From: Clostridiaceae bacterium
GTDB taxonomy: Bacteria; Bacillota; Clostridia; Saccharofermentanales; UBA5734
DNA length: 45,630 bases
NCBI GenBank assembly: GCA_012523135.1
Contig: JAAYJD010000126.1
Location: forward strand, 1 to 45,630
Direction of reading: 5' to 3'
Part shown: positions 1-8,733 of the stretch, piece by piece
Position numbering within the stretch: position 1 is the first letter of the stretch
How the letters are laid out: each line of letters starts with the position of its first letter
Made by a program: the position numbers and the translations under genes
Notes under the pieces: model-generated
Databases searched by the model: none
Seen by the model: only the letters and a program-made list of their open reading frames with translations
Told to the model about the DNA's origin: nothing

Positions 1-40
1 AATTGCAATACCCACATCTCATGTCATCAGGCACGTAAAA

Positions 41-69
41 AGCCTTGAATCAGAGACTGGTTCAAGGCT
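41..69. repeat. 9-bp inverted repeat (hairpin) upstream of transposase remnant
   Basis: AGCCTTGAA at 41-49 is repeated in perfect inversion as TTCAAGGCT at 61-69, with an 11-base loop. No T-tract follows on either strand, so it is not a standard intrinsic terminator. Nothing else is recognised in 1-116; it may be flanking DNA or decayed insertion-sequence DNA. Confidence 0.4.
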
Positions 70-116
70 CAGGGGGCTGGTTTTGAAAATATGTGTTGGC
101 TACGCTAATTTTTTAG

Positions 117-1138
117 TGGAATTCAGGATATAATTTCAGTCGTTTCCTGGCACTCCTGCTGAGACACCAGGCTGAACTGGACCTGATGTTTCAAAAGCAG
201 GTGCGACGCGTTATGCTCTTACTGCCGCGGTTCGGCAAGCGCCTGGCGATGGACAGCAAATACATCGCGTCGTTTGCCGGCAGGAAAAACAAGCTCAAGC
301 AGTCCGATGGCCGAAGAGAAACCGATGCAGATCTGGGTATGAAGAAATACCATGGAGTGCACCCGGATGGAACGGCGTGGGAAAAAGTGGTCAAATGCTT
401 TGGCTTCAAATTACATTTGATTGTTGACGCGACCCATGACCTGCCGGTTTGCTACCATGTGACAGCCGCATCAGCAGCCGACATTACGGAAGGGCACCAA
501 TTGGTACAAAAACTGGCCCAGGAACAGCCGGCGCTGATTGAAACCTGTGAAGATTTATCGGCGGACAAAGGCTATGATGACAGCAAAATGATTCACAAGC
601 TGATGGATCCACCGTATCGCATTAAACCGGTCATTGATAACCGGCATCTGTGGCGGGATGAAAAGGAACGAAACCTGCCCGGTCACCCGGCGGTTTACGA
701 CAATGAGCGCGGAGAGGTTTTCTGCTATGCGGCAAAAGACGGGAAAAAACGCCAGATGAGCTGTGATGGATATGAACGCAGCCGCAACAGCCTGCGTAAG
801 AAATGTCCGGTCAAAGCGTACGGGATAGCGCACCCGAGTTACGGGCTCTGTCCGCACCAGGGTGGGATCCGGATTCTGCTGGCCACAGATCCCCGCATCT
901 TCACCGCGGTTGATCGCAGCAGCTACAAATTCGATCGCAATATGATTTTCGGACATCGGTCGAACGCGTGAACGGTCGACTGGATGTCAGCTTTGGCTTC
1001 GAGCAACACACCATCCGCGGAAAAAGAAAAATGACCATGCAGTGTTGCCTGGCCTTGACCGTGATGCTGACCATGGCCATTGGGCGCATCGAGCAGAAGC
1101 AGCCCCAGCTGATGCGAAGTCTGGTCACAAGCGCCTGA
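117..1138 (+). pseudogene. DDE transposase remnant (IS4/IS5-like superfamily), N-truncated and frameshifted
   Basis: The reading frame opens at 117 just after a TAG (114-116) and lacks the N-terminal part of the transposase. The remaining protein has the expected features of a DDE_Tnp_1 transposase: FSRFL...RHQ lead-in, PRFGKRLAMDSK (first catalytic Asp), FGFKLHLIVDA, and LSADKGYDD (second Asp). The main frame runs to a TGA at 969-971. The conserved C-terminal block containing the catalytic Glu (RTSVERVNGRLD, then FGFEQHTIRGKRKM and LALTVMLTMAIGRI) is read in another frame from about 940 to the TGA at 1136-1138. One indel near 936-943 therefore separates two halves of one ancestral gene. With both the truncation and the frameshift it should be inactive. 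No convincing terminal inverted repeats or target duplication could be identified, so the element's limits are unknown. Confidence 0.85.
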
Positions 1139-1378
1139 CGAAGTCCCCATACGCCCGCCAAAGACCACGTGCAGGTCTGCTTAGCGACCTGTGAGAGCAT
1201 AATCCGGGCTCTTTGGTGTACCGTAATCCCTTGTTTTGGCCTCACACAGGTGATGACCTGACTTGTTTGCTCATCCGATTGTTATATCGGTTCCTATGCT
1301 CATGTATCTCAATGGGAAAAATGCATACAGCGCAATTAGCTCTTCATGCATCCGGAGTAGGTTCTTTTTTTCGTGATC
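1139..1378. other. Non-coding gap after transposase remnant
   Basis: No supported gene was seen between the transposase remnant and the next promoter. Short inverted repeats such as CCGAT-N6-ATCGG near 1274-1289 occur, but nothing recognisable as an RNA gene. It probably contains the decayed right flank of the insertion sequence. Confidence 0.4.
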
Positions 1379-1387
1379 TGGTATAAT
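1379..1387 (+). promoter_or_regulatory. Extended -10 promoter for the zinc-ribbon metallopeptidase-like gene
   Basis: TGGTATAAT is a perfect extended -10 element about 110 bases before the ATG. No good -35 is seen at 16-18 bases, as expected for this promoter class. The following bases (ATAATCGAAA) resemble those at other promoters in the window (18827, 29241, 43435). Confidence 0.55.
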
Positions 1388-1497
1388 CGAAACAAGGTGC
1401 GATCGAATGAGTCAGATAGCTGACGGATGCCGCCGCGGTCGTCGGGACTTGGGATTTGGTTTTCTCGGCCGCAGATACCCGAAGAGGGAGATCCTGG

Positions 1498-4434
1498 ATG
1501 ATGAGATATTGTCGTCACTGCGGCAAACCGCTTGAGCCGTCCGCACGTTTTTGTTCCGGATGCGGCCAGTCTGTTTTCGCTCTGCCAATCAGCGAATCGG
1601 TCCCGGTTAAACCGGTCAAGCGACGTAAAAAATGGTTCGTCCCGACCATCGCCATTGTCGTTGTGGCGTGTCTTGTGCTGGGGGCTGTTCTGGTTTGGCC
1701 CCGCGTGCAGGCGGCCCGCTGGACTGAATGGCTGCGCGGCAGCATGGACGAAGAGGTTATGGCCGACCGTCCCGCTTCCGGGCAACCCGCCTTCCTCGTG
1801 ACACCGGCCGAAGGGATTACCGTCAGCGGGGAAGCCAACGCGCTTGACAAGAAGAGGCGCTTCACGGCCAAGCAGATGACCGACCAGGAGCTGTTTTCTT
1901 ATTCTGAAAAGAACGCGGCCGACGAATCGGTGCACCTGGCGGGTTTTACGCTCGATGCCGGCATGAAGGCCGGGGAGCGCTTCGACCAGCCGGTCACGCT
2001 GACCCTCGCGCTCGATCAGCTGGGCATTCCGGAAAGCATTTGCCAAAGCGGCAAGCTGGTCTTGACCCATGTCCGCGCAGACGGCGTTACGGAAGAAATT
2101 CCCAGCCAGGTCTCTGACGGCGTGATGACCGCCCGAATCAGCAGCAACAGCCTGTTCATCATCAAGGGGGTGACCTCGGGGGTCGTTGCGATCCGCGGCA
2201 TCCTGGTGAGACGGAAATTTTTCGGATTCACGTTCAAGCACGACACAATTTTCCGCTCGTTCAACCTTGGCAGCACCTATAAAGTATACTGGCCGGCCGC
2301 CATGCCGCCGGCCGATCCCACAGAAGTCGACCGGATCGCCCAGCGGCTCGATGCCGTTTATGCATCGTACGGCATCGACATGACCAAGGGCTTCGAACAA
2401 GGCATCAACGCCCTGTCTGTCAAAAAAAGCGGCGGCTGGGATGCCGCGAATTACAAGAAATCCCTGATCGAAACGATCAGCAAGGATCCTGAATACAAGG
2501 CCTGCATGGATATTCTGGAAGATCAGGAATGGGTCCGCAAGCATTTTCTGCCGGCAAAAGTGGCGGTGATAATCGATTGTTTGGAGCTGGCTGAGGAATA
2601 CCTGTTTGAAGCCAACCGCGGTTTTCGCCGTCCCACCCACGTGATCGACGTGCTGGTAGCCGGCGACGGCGGCATCGACTGGCCGGAACAGCACGGCAGA
2701 GATTCCTTTGGCGCGGCTGTCAACGAAGTCGGGCTCAACCCCTATCTGCATCTGAACGCGAATAAGCTGATCATCGACGCACTGGGCACAAGCGGGCAGC
2801 AGCTGGCTGTCATATCGGAAGACAACATGCTGCTGACGGCGGTCCATGAGCTGTTTCACATCGTGCAGAGCAACATGGTCACCATCGACTACAAGGACCG
2901 CCGCTGGTTCTCCGAGGCCACCGCCGTCATGCTGGAGAGGGAAGCGTACGAATACTTCAAAGCGACGGAATGGATCCGGACAGGGGAGCAGGAGATCTCG
3001 TTCACACCCCGGGACAGATATGGCATGTGCTACCTGTCCAGCTATGCCTCGCCGTCCCACTGGGTGTCCGGCGAACGCTCCTTCGACGATTATGACATGC
3101 ACTACGGCTATGCCGCGGCCTATTTTCTTGAATATCTGCGCGACAACGCCTACCGCGGACAAAGCAACCGCTTCCTGCCCGACCTGATGATGCGCTACGG
3201 CTATGCTTCCGACACGACGGGCTACAGTTCGCTGGTCAGCGTGCTCGGCGGCGCGCCCGCCAATGTGTCCAAGGCTTATCGGGACTTCATGGCGCAGCCC
3301 CGCCCGGAAATCATACCCCTGATGGTTCGGCGCACCGTGAAAGGCACCGGTGACTACGCGTCGCTCTTCAGCAGCCGGAGCGTGCCGCTCAGCCGGGAAA
3401 CGCCGTTTCGCGACATCGAAACCCGTTACCTGCCGCTCAGTTTGACGCCGCACCTGCTGAACATCACGCTGCCGGCTGAGCGCAACGCGCGGCTGCTGGT
3501 TCAGCTCGGCTCTGATGCCATGCAGCAAAGCGACTGGTTTCAGTTGACCGCCTCATGCGACGCGGACGGAACCAACCGGAAAACCGCCGACCGTCAGGGT
3601 TATTCCGTCCTGGGCGAGATCAGCCAGTCGGGTCCGGTCGTGCTCTTCGAGGCCTGTTCCAACGTCACCCTGCCCTCGGGCGGCCTGAACGCCCTGGGCG
3701 GCGGCTACACCGTCCTGCTGCTTGTTCAGCCGGAGAAACCGGTTGTTTCGTTCAAGGATGAGAGGATCATCATCGATGTTCCAGGCAAGAGCGCGTTGGC
3801 GAAAGCCGGTCATGTGCACCAAGTCCAGTATACGGTCGTCGAACCTGACGGCACGGCGCACCAGTTTCGTGTGCCGGTCGACAAGACGAAACTGGCCATC
3901 GACGAAATGGAAGTCAACTTCAACACCACGGAACCGGGGGCGACATTCAAGTTTTTCTATACCGAGCTGGTTCGCCAGGACAAAGGCAAAGAATCGTTTG
4001 TGTCCGGGCCGGATGGCATCGCCGCAGAATACAGCGTCAATATGCCAACCGGCATCTTTGCCGGACCGGCGCATTGGCAGACGCTCAAGTATAAAGACGA
4101 TAAGGCCGTTTACTCTGCCGACCTGATCGACCCGTGCTATGTCTATGTCACGGCACTCGACGACGACCAGCTGCGCATTTCAATAGGCAGAAGCGAGGCG
4201 GATGCCGCATCGCGCGCCCAGGTTTGCGTCTACGACGATGAATACGGTCTGTACTCATTCTACGATTGGGTCGACGATCGCTATGCCTGCTACGAATTCA
4301 TGTTCAGCCACAACGAAGCTGGTGAAAACATGGTGGAGGGCACCGTCATATTTTACGCCGAAAAAGAGCACGTCAACAGCATCTTCACACCGCTGGAGTC
4401 GTTTAAAATCTACGCGACAGAGCTGCGGCGCTGA
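1498..4434 (+). CDS. Zinc-ribbon, membrane-anchored protein with gluzincin-like HExxH-E domain
   Basis: The start is placed at the first of two consecutive ATGs (1498, 1501), preceded by AGGGAG; this gives 978 residues. Residues ~5-24 form a zinc ribbon (CRHCG ... CSGCG, two CxxC pairs). A lysine/arginine-rich stretch and one membrane span at ~43-65 follow, so the ribbon should be cytoplasmic and the remaining ~900 residues outside. The outer part contains HELFH at 450-454 and, after 18 residues, WFSEATA with Glu473. HExxH-X18-E is the zinc-ligand arrangement of gluzincin metallopeptidases, so a surface-anchored zinc protease is inferred. The region after ~600 looks like beta-sandwich repeats without clear motifs. 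No known family was recognised for the whole protein, and substrate and activity are unknown. It is transcribed alone from its own extended -10 promoter and converges on the alanine dehydrogenase remnant with no gap. Confidence 0.85.
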   Translation: MMRYCRHCGKPLEPSARFCSGCGQSVFALPISESVPVKPVKRRKKWFVPTIAIVVVACLVLGAVLVWPRVQAARWTEWLRGSMDEEVMADRPASGQPAFLVTPAEGITVSGEANALDKKRRFTAKQMTDQELFSYSEKNAADESVHLAGFTLDAGMKAGERFDQPVTLTLALDQLGIPESICQSGKLVLTHVRADGVTEEIPSQVSDGVMTARISSNSLFIIKGVTSGVVAIRGILVRRKFFGFTFKHDTIFRSFNLGSTYKVYWPAAMPPADPTEVDRIAQRLDAVYASYGIDMTKGFEQGINALSVKKSGGWDAANYKKSLIETISKDPEYKACMDILEDQEWVRKHFLPAKVAVIIDCLELAEEYLFEANRGFRRPTHVIDVLVAGDGGIDWPEQHGRDSFGAAVNEVGLNPYLHLNANKLIIDALGTSGQQLAVISEDNMLLTAVHELFHIVQSNMVTIDYKDRRWFSEATAVMLEREAYEYFKATEWIRTGEQEISFTPRDRYGMCYLSSYASPSHWVSGERSFDDYDMHYGYAAAYFLEYLRDNAYRGQSNRFLPDLMMRYGYASDTTGYSSLVSVLGGAPANVSKAYRDFMAQPRPEIIPLMVRRTVKGTGDYASLFSSRSVPLSRETPFRDIETRYLPLSLTPHLLNITLPAERNARLLVQLGSDAMQQSDWFQLTASCDADGTNRKTADRQGYSVLGEISQSGPVVLFEACSNVTLPSGGLNALGGGYTVLLLVQPEKPVVSFKDERIIIDVPGKSALAKAGHVHQVQYTVVEPDGTAHQFRVPVDKTKLAIDEMEVNFNTTEPGATFKFFYTELVRQDKGKESFVSGPDGIAAEYSVNMPTGIFAGPAHWQTLKYKDDKAVYSADLIDPCYVYVTALDDDQLRISIGRSEADAASRAQVCVYDDEYGLYSFYDWVDDRYACYEFMFSHNEAGENMVEGTVIFYAEKEHVNSIFTPLESFKIYATELRR

Positions 4435-5544
4435 TCAGCTGGCCTCGAACGGCGTGTAGGTGATGCCGAAGCTCTTGGCCACGTTTTCACACGTGCAGCG
4501 GCCGCGGTAGATGTTGATGCCGTTTTTGAGGCCGGGGTCGGCCGCGGCGGCCTGCTCCAGGCCAAGGCCGGCGATTTTCAGCCCGTAGGTGATCGTCGCG
4601 TTGGTCAGGGCCATGGTCGAGGTCCGCGGAACCGCACCGGGCATGTTGGCGACCCCGTAGTGCAGGACGCCGTCGACCGTGTAGACCGGGTCGTCGTGGT
4701 AGGTGACATGGCTGGTCTCGACACAGCCGCCCTGGTCGACGGCGACATCGACGATGACGCTGCCGGGTTTCATCAGGCGGAGGTGCTCGCGCCGGATCAG
4801 CTTGGGCGTGCTCGCCCCGGGGATCAGCACGGCGCCGATGACAAGGTCGGCATCCTTGATCTCTTCCGTCACGGCATGCTCGCTCGAATAGACTGTTTTG
4901 ACTTTGCCGTCGAAGATCTCGTCAAGCTAGGCCAGCCGGGCCAGGTTCTTGTCGAGCACCGTCACATCGGCGCCCATGCCGGCGGCTACCTTGCAAGCCT
5001 GGGGTCCGACGATCCCGGCGCCCAATATGACGACTTTGGCGTGTTTGACGCCGGGCACACCGCCGAGCAGCACACCGCGCCCGCCGTTGGTCTTTTCCAG
5101 ATAATGGGCGCCTTCCTGGACGCACAGCTTGCCGGCGACCTCGCTCATCGGGCGCAGCAGGGGCAGACCGCCCAGGCTGTCGGTGACGGTTTCATAGGCG
5201 ACCGCGCGGCAGCCGCTGACCAGCAGGGCTTCGGTCAGGCTGCGGTCGGCAGCCAGGTGCAGGTAGGTGAAGAGCACCTGGCCGGGCCGGATCAGCGCGT
5301 ATTCGTCGGGCAGGGGTTCCTTGACCTTGACGATCATGTCAGCCTGGCGCCAGACGGCTTCAGCCTCATCCAGAACCGTCGCGCCGGCCTGCTCATAGTC
5401 GGAATCGGCAAATGCCGAGCCTTCCCCGGCACCAGCCTCGATCAAAACCGGATGGCCATGGGCCATGTACTCGATCACATTCGCGGGCGTGAGCCCAACC
5501 CGGTATTCGTGTGTTTTCCGCTCCTTGACGCATCCGACAATCAT
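4435..5544 (-). pseudogene. ald: Alanine dehydrogenase interrupted by an in-frame TAG
   Basis: The frame encodes a full-length alanine dehydrogenase (NAD-dependent interconversion of alanine with pyruvate and ammonia): 369 codons plus stop, the normal length. Visible features are the N-terminal KERKTHEYRVGLTP block, the substrate lysine region IVKVKEP, the catalytic histidine region FTYLHLAA, the Rossmann loop GAGIVGPQACK and the C-terminal [14 protein letters not shown]. Codon 206 (4927-4929) is TAG in an otherwise open frame: RLA-stop-LDEIFDGKVKT. Homologues such as Bacillus Ald have RLRQLDDIF here, so CAG-to-TAG at a Gln codon is the simplest explanation. The ATG at 5544 has GAGGG upstream. 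Truncation would remove most of the NAD domain. A possible promoter is TTGCCA-18-TAAACT, with its -35 inside a 7-bp inverted repeat (5596-5612). A sequencing error is possible. TAG ends other genes here, which argues against recoding. Confidence 0.88.
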
Positions 5545-5663
5545 GATCTGCCCTCGTTTCTCAAGTTTGATTGATCCAGTTTAGCTGAATAATCCGCCTG
5601 TTGGCAACAGGCAGGGCAGAGAGTCAATCACTGAAAACGTGCCGGTGATTCAGGATATGACGG

Positions 5664-6182
5664 TCAAAGAAATTGGATTCGCGCAAAGTCGATTTTACCC
5701 TCAGCGTCGATCAGGCGGGCATCGGCATGCACATACTCGATCTTGCCGACAAACATTTCGTGCGAGCCTGTCACGATCGAGTCGACGATTGTACACTCGA
5801 TGTTGACCGGGCAGTCGACCAGGATCGGCGCCGCAACTTTTTTACCGTCCTCGAGACGCACCTTGGCCTCGGCCAGCTTGTCCCCGTCGCGTTTGCTGTG
5901 GCTGCCCAGGAAATCAAACGTCTCCTGGTAAGACCGGTCGACCAGGTTGACGACAAAGCAGCCGGACTGCTTGATCAGCTGATACGAGTAGCGTGACGGG
6001 ACAATTCCGACCATGACCATGGGCGGGTCGTAGCTGCAGTTGCCGCAGTAGGCAACCGCCAGGACGTTGTTTTCGCCGCTCAGCCCGCGGCAGGATACCA
6101 AAACCTTCGGGGCAGGCTGCAGGCAACCGCTCTTTTTGGCTTCCTTTTTCGGTTCGGTGTCATCGTGGGTCGCGTGTGTCAT
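5664..6182 (-). CDS. Flavin reductase family protein (flavoredoxin-like)
   Basis: The 172-residue product fits the FMN-binding split-barrel flavin reductase-like family. Typical elements are a conserved N-terminal strand (VLVSCRGLSGENNVLAVAY), DPPMVMVGIVPSRYS (flavin-binding core), GCFVVNLVDRS and a C-terminal GSHEMFVGKIEYVHAD. Such proteins carry FMN and transfer electrons or reduce flavins in the cytoplasm; the partner is not indicated here. The N-terminal ~20 residues are charged and contain one Cys. The start at 6182 is chosen because AGGAGG lies about 8 bases upstream; the longer open frame to 6446 has no translation signal and would run through the promoter. It follows the GNAT gene on the same strand but has its own promoter. 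Confidence 0.85.
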   Translation of the reverse strand: MTHATHDDTEPKKEAKKSGCLQPAPKVLVSCRGLSGENNVLAVAYCGNCSYDPPMVMVGIVPSRYSYQLIKQSGCFVVNLVDRSYQETFDFLGSHSKRDGDKLAEAKVRLEDGKKVAAPILVDCPVNIECTIVDSIVTGSHEMFVGKIEYVHADARLIDAEGKIDFARIQFL

Positions 6183-6210
6183 CTTGGCCTCCTGGTGTTT
6201 TTTCCTCACC

Positions 6211-6239
6211 ACTGTAGCCTTATTACGGGCATATGTCAA
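6211..6239 (-). promoter_or_regulatory. Sigma-A-type promoter for the flavin reductase gene
   Basis: On the minus strand TTGACA (6234-6239) is followed after 17 bases by TACAGT (6211-6216). The start codon at 6182 is about 25 bases beyond the expected transcription start. Confidence 0.65.
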
Positions 6240-6258
6240 TAAAACCGTGCAGCCGGAA

Positions 6259-7125
6259 CTAACGTCCGAACGAGCGCTCCGCTGGCGGTGCGAAGCGCAG
6301 CTCGTCATACAGGCAGCGGTCGACAAAGCCGATCTTATGGTAGATGCCGCAGGATATCGGGTTTTGGGCATCGGCAAACAGGCAGCAGAAGCGATGACCC
6401 CGGTCGAGCAGCATCCGGGCCAGTTCGGCCACCACTGCGGACGCATACCCCCTGTTGCGATATGGGGGCGGGGTGTAGACCCCGTTGATGACCGCGCCGT
6501 GTTCGGTGGATCGCCCGTGTACGGCCTGAGAAACGGGGATGCGGTCTTCCCAGATCAGATGACAGTTCTTGGCTATGCGCTGGCGGATGCGTTCCGTGTG
6601 CGCGGGGATATCGAAAAAGCCGGTCTGGCACTCTTCGCCGAACGCCCGCTCCCAGTAAGGGACGAAGAACAGGTCGTCTTCACGCAGCAGGCGGGCGTGC
6701 CCGGATGCCTTGGCCAATGTGTTGACCGTGTCCAGGCGCATGATCTGCATGGACATGTGCCGCTGCCAGTTTGCGTCGCCTGCGTAGATGGCGGCGAAGC
6801 GGCGGGCCAGACTTTGCTCGGCCAGGACGCCGGGAACCGGGAACGCCAGCGCCTTCAGCTCGTCCGCCAGGCGCCGGACGGCTGCGTCGTGGGGTCGGTT
6901 TTGCGTTTCGTAGAGCACGATGTTGTGCGGCGGCGTGCAGGCGGCAACCAGCACAACCGATCCTGCCGGATCCCTGACGGTCGCCAGCAGCCAGCCTGAC
7001 GTGTCCAGGCCACGCTCGTTGCGGATGAAGCTGATCGGCAAATTGTTCTGTTCTTCGTTTTCCAGGAGCGTTTCCAGTGTTGCGCCACCAAAGGATTCGG
7101 TGCCGGCGTATGTCATGAACTGCAT
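6259..7125 (-). CDS. GNAT family N-acetyltransferase
   Basis: This gene encodes 288 residues. The C-terminal half carries the acetyl-CoA-binding core of GNAT enzymes: a beta-4 strand GAVINGVYTPPPYR followed by the pyrophosphate loop RNRGYAS, then a helix, and FADAQNPISCGIYHKIGF typical of motif B. The N-terminal half is a second, degenerate GNAT-like or partner domain, as in two-domain acetyltransferases. The acceptor substrate cannot be inferred. The start at 7125 is preferred over an upstream in-frame ATG (7164) because AAGGAGG lies 8 bases before it. A TATAAT on the minus strand (7185-7190) is the likely -10. The next gene downstream on this strand begins 76 bases beyond its stop. Confidence 0.85.
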   Translation of the reverse strand: MQFMTYAGTESFGGATLETLLENEEQNNLPISFIRNERGLDTSGWLLATVRDPAGSVVLVAACTPPHNIVLYETQNRPHDAAVRRLADELKALAFPVPGVLAEQSLARRFAAIYAGDANWQRHMSMQIMRLDTVNTLAKASGHARLLREDDLFFVPYWERAFGEECQTGFFDIPAHTERIRQRIAKNCHLIWEDRIPVSQAVHGRSTEHGAVINGVYTPPPYRNRGYASAVVAELARMLLDRGHRFCCLFADAQNPISCGIYHKIGFVDRCLYDELRFAPPAERSFGR

Positions 7126-7230
7126 GGGATCGGCCTCCTTGAATGAAACGGGCGGGAAGGGCATGTAACTCGCACCATGGCACCATTATACCGCTATACC
7201 ACTTGCCTTCGCTGCGCGATATGATTATCG

Positions 7231-7259
7231 TTGCCCGCCTGGGGCAAATCGGCTAAAAT
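7231..7259 (+). promoter_or_regulatory. Promoter for the O-antigen-ligase-like gene
   Basis: TTGCCC (7231-7236), 17-base spacer, TAAAAT (7254-7259). It lies back-to-back with the GNAT gene promoter. Confidence 0.55.
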
Positions 7260-7305
7260 GGGGATAAATCCTGACGCAAATTCACGCACCTCCGGGGAGA
7301 TCACC

Positions 7306-8733
7306 ATGAGAACACAAAAACCGGCCGCCGAAGTCTCTCTCAAGACAAGTTGGCAAGCGCTGCAGGAGATCAAAACCGTCGGCGAGCTGCTCGATGCCCT
7401 GCCAACCGCCTGGCTGGTCTTTGCCGGGGCCGGGCTGCTGCTCTACTGGTCGTTGTCGCCCGTATTCATCCTGCTGCGCGGCGCCCTGCTGGTTAGCTCC
7501 GACGAACAGCTCGTGCGTTTGATCCTGAGTTCGACCTGGTATGTCATGCTGCAGCAGACCGGCTTGCTCGGCTGGATCCTGGCCGGTCTGTTTTACCTGA
7601 AGCTCAGGCGTGGCCGCAAGTCGTGGCGCCCGGACGCGTCCGTTTCCTGGCGCGTACGGGCGGTCCCCGTTCTGCTCGGGTTGCTCTTGCTCTGGAGCGC
7701 CGTTTCCTGCCTGCTCTCGGACAAGCCGGCTCTCACCTGGCATGGTGATGCCTATCGGCGCGATGGCCTGATGTCCTACCTGCTTTATGGCGGTATATTT
7801 GCTGTCGCCTGGCAGCTGCGCGCCAAGCGGCAGGTCCGGTGGGTCCTGGCGGCACTGACGGCGGTTTCCGCCGGACTGGCGGCGCTTGCCGTTCTCGACC
7901 TGGCATGGCTGAACCAAACGCTGCATCTGACGCAGGTAACGTCCGTTTTTTACAACGCCAATCATTACGGCTACTTTTTAGCCTTGACCGCACCGGGCGT
8001 TCTGTATCTGCTGGCGGCGCATCCGGTTCAGCCTGGCCGGAAGCTGGCCGCGTTGGCGGCCTTTGGCCTGATCATTGCCTCCCTGAACCTGAACCAGTCG
8101 CTGGGCCCGTTTCTCGGGGTTGCCGTGGCCCTGCTGTTCGTCCTGTTCGCAACAATCTGGCTGCGCCAGCCCGTCGGGCCGGTGCTGCTCGTCCTCGGCC
8201 TGTTTGCAGCCGTCAGTGTCCTGGTCAACCTGATCCAGCCCCGGCTGCTGGCTGCCCTATTGCGCTTGTCCCGTGATACCCGGCTGATCGTGCGCGGTTC
8301 GGCCGCTGCCGCCGCTGCGGGCACGAATCGCTGGGGCCTCTGGGTCAATGGGATACAGCTGGCCCTCGAAAAACCGCTTTTCGGCTTTGGTCCCGACAAC
8401 CTGGGCGCCGCCTACCTGGTTCGCGGGATCATCGTTAACGGGATACCGGCCGACCGGCCGCACAATGAGCTGATCCAGCTCGCGGCCAGTCTCGGCTTTC
8501 CGGCGCTCGTTTTCTACCTGCTGGCCTTGTTAGCCGTTGGAGCCGATTTTATCCGCCACCGCGCCAAAATGAGCGCTGCCGAGACCGCGCTGCTGACCAT
8601 GGTCGCCGCCTATTTCATCTCGTCGCTGGTTGGAAACTCGATGTTCTACACGACCCCGTTCTACTTCTGCGTGCTGGGACTGGCCGCCGGCCGCATCCGT
8701 GCGGCCGCCCAGGCTGAACCCGCGCCCGGCTAA
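7306..8733 (+). CDS. O-antigen ligase / polymerase family membrane protein
   Basis: The 475-residue protein has about ten to twelve predicted membrane spans. Its Wzy_C-type features are a region GFGPDNLGAAYLVRG and a loop histidine (PADRPHNELIQLAASLGFPALVFYLL); the HNExL element before a hydrophobic helix is typical of O-antigen ligases and related polymerases that join lipid-linked or undecaprenyl-linked glycans on the outer face of the membrane. The substrate here is unknown, and no glycosyltransferase cluster adjoins it. The ATG at 7306 is preceded by GGGGAG. The stop overlaps the stop of the convergent AbrB-family gene (8730-8733). Confidence 0.8.
   Translation: MRTQKPAAEVSLKTSWQALQEIKTVGELLDALPTAWLVFAGAGLLLYWSLSPVFILLRGALLVSSDEQLVRLILSSTWYVMLQQTGLLGWILAGLFYLKLRRGRKSWRPDASVSWRVRAVPVLLGLLLLWSAVSCLLSDKPALTWHGDAYRRDGLMSYLLYGGIFAVAWQLRAKRQVRWVLAALTAVSAGLAALAVLDLAWLNQTLHLTQVTSVFYNANHYGYFLALTAPGVLYLLAAHPVQPGRKLAALAAFGLIIASLNLNQSLGPFLGVAVALLFVLFATIWLRQPVGPVLLVLGLFAAVSVLVNLIQPRLLAALLRLSRDTRLIVRGSAAAAAAGTNRWGLWVNGIQLALEKPLFGFGPDNLGAAYLVRGIIVNGIPADRPHNELIQLAASLGFPALVFYLLALLAVGADFIRHRAKMSAAETALLTMVAAYFISSLVGNSMFYTTPFYFCVLGLAAGRIRAAAQAEPAPG

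Noticed and set aside
1-1340. AATTGC / GCAATT as insertion-sequence ends
   Set aside because: Only six bases match, and no target duplication was found.
1336-3528. Long minus-strand open frame (730 codons)
   Set aside because: Antisense to the zinc-ribbon gene in GC-rich DNA; no ribosome site, low-complexity composition, no domain.
4927-4929. TAG read as pyrrolysine in alanine dehydrogenase
   Set aside because: TAG ends other intact genes here (the response regulator, the SRAP gene, the AbrB-family gene), and the homologous residue is Gln.
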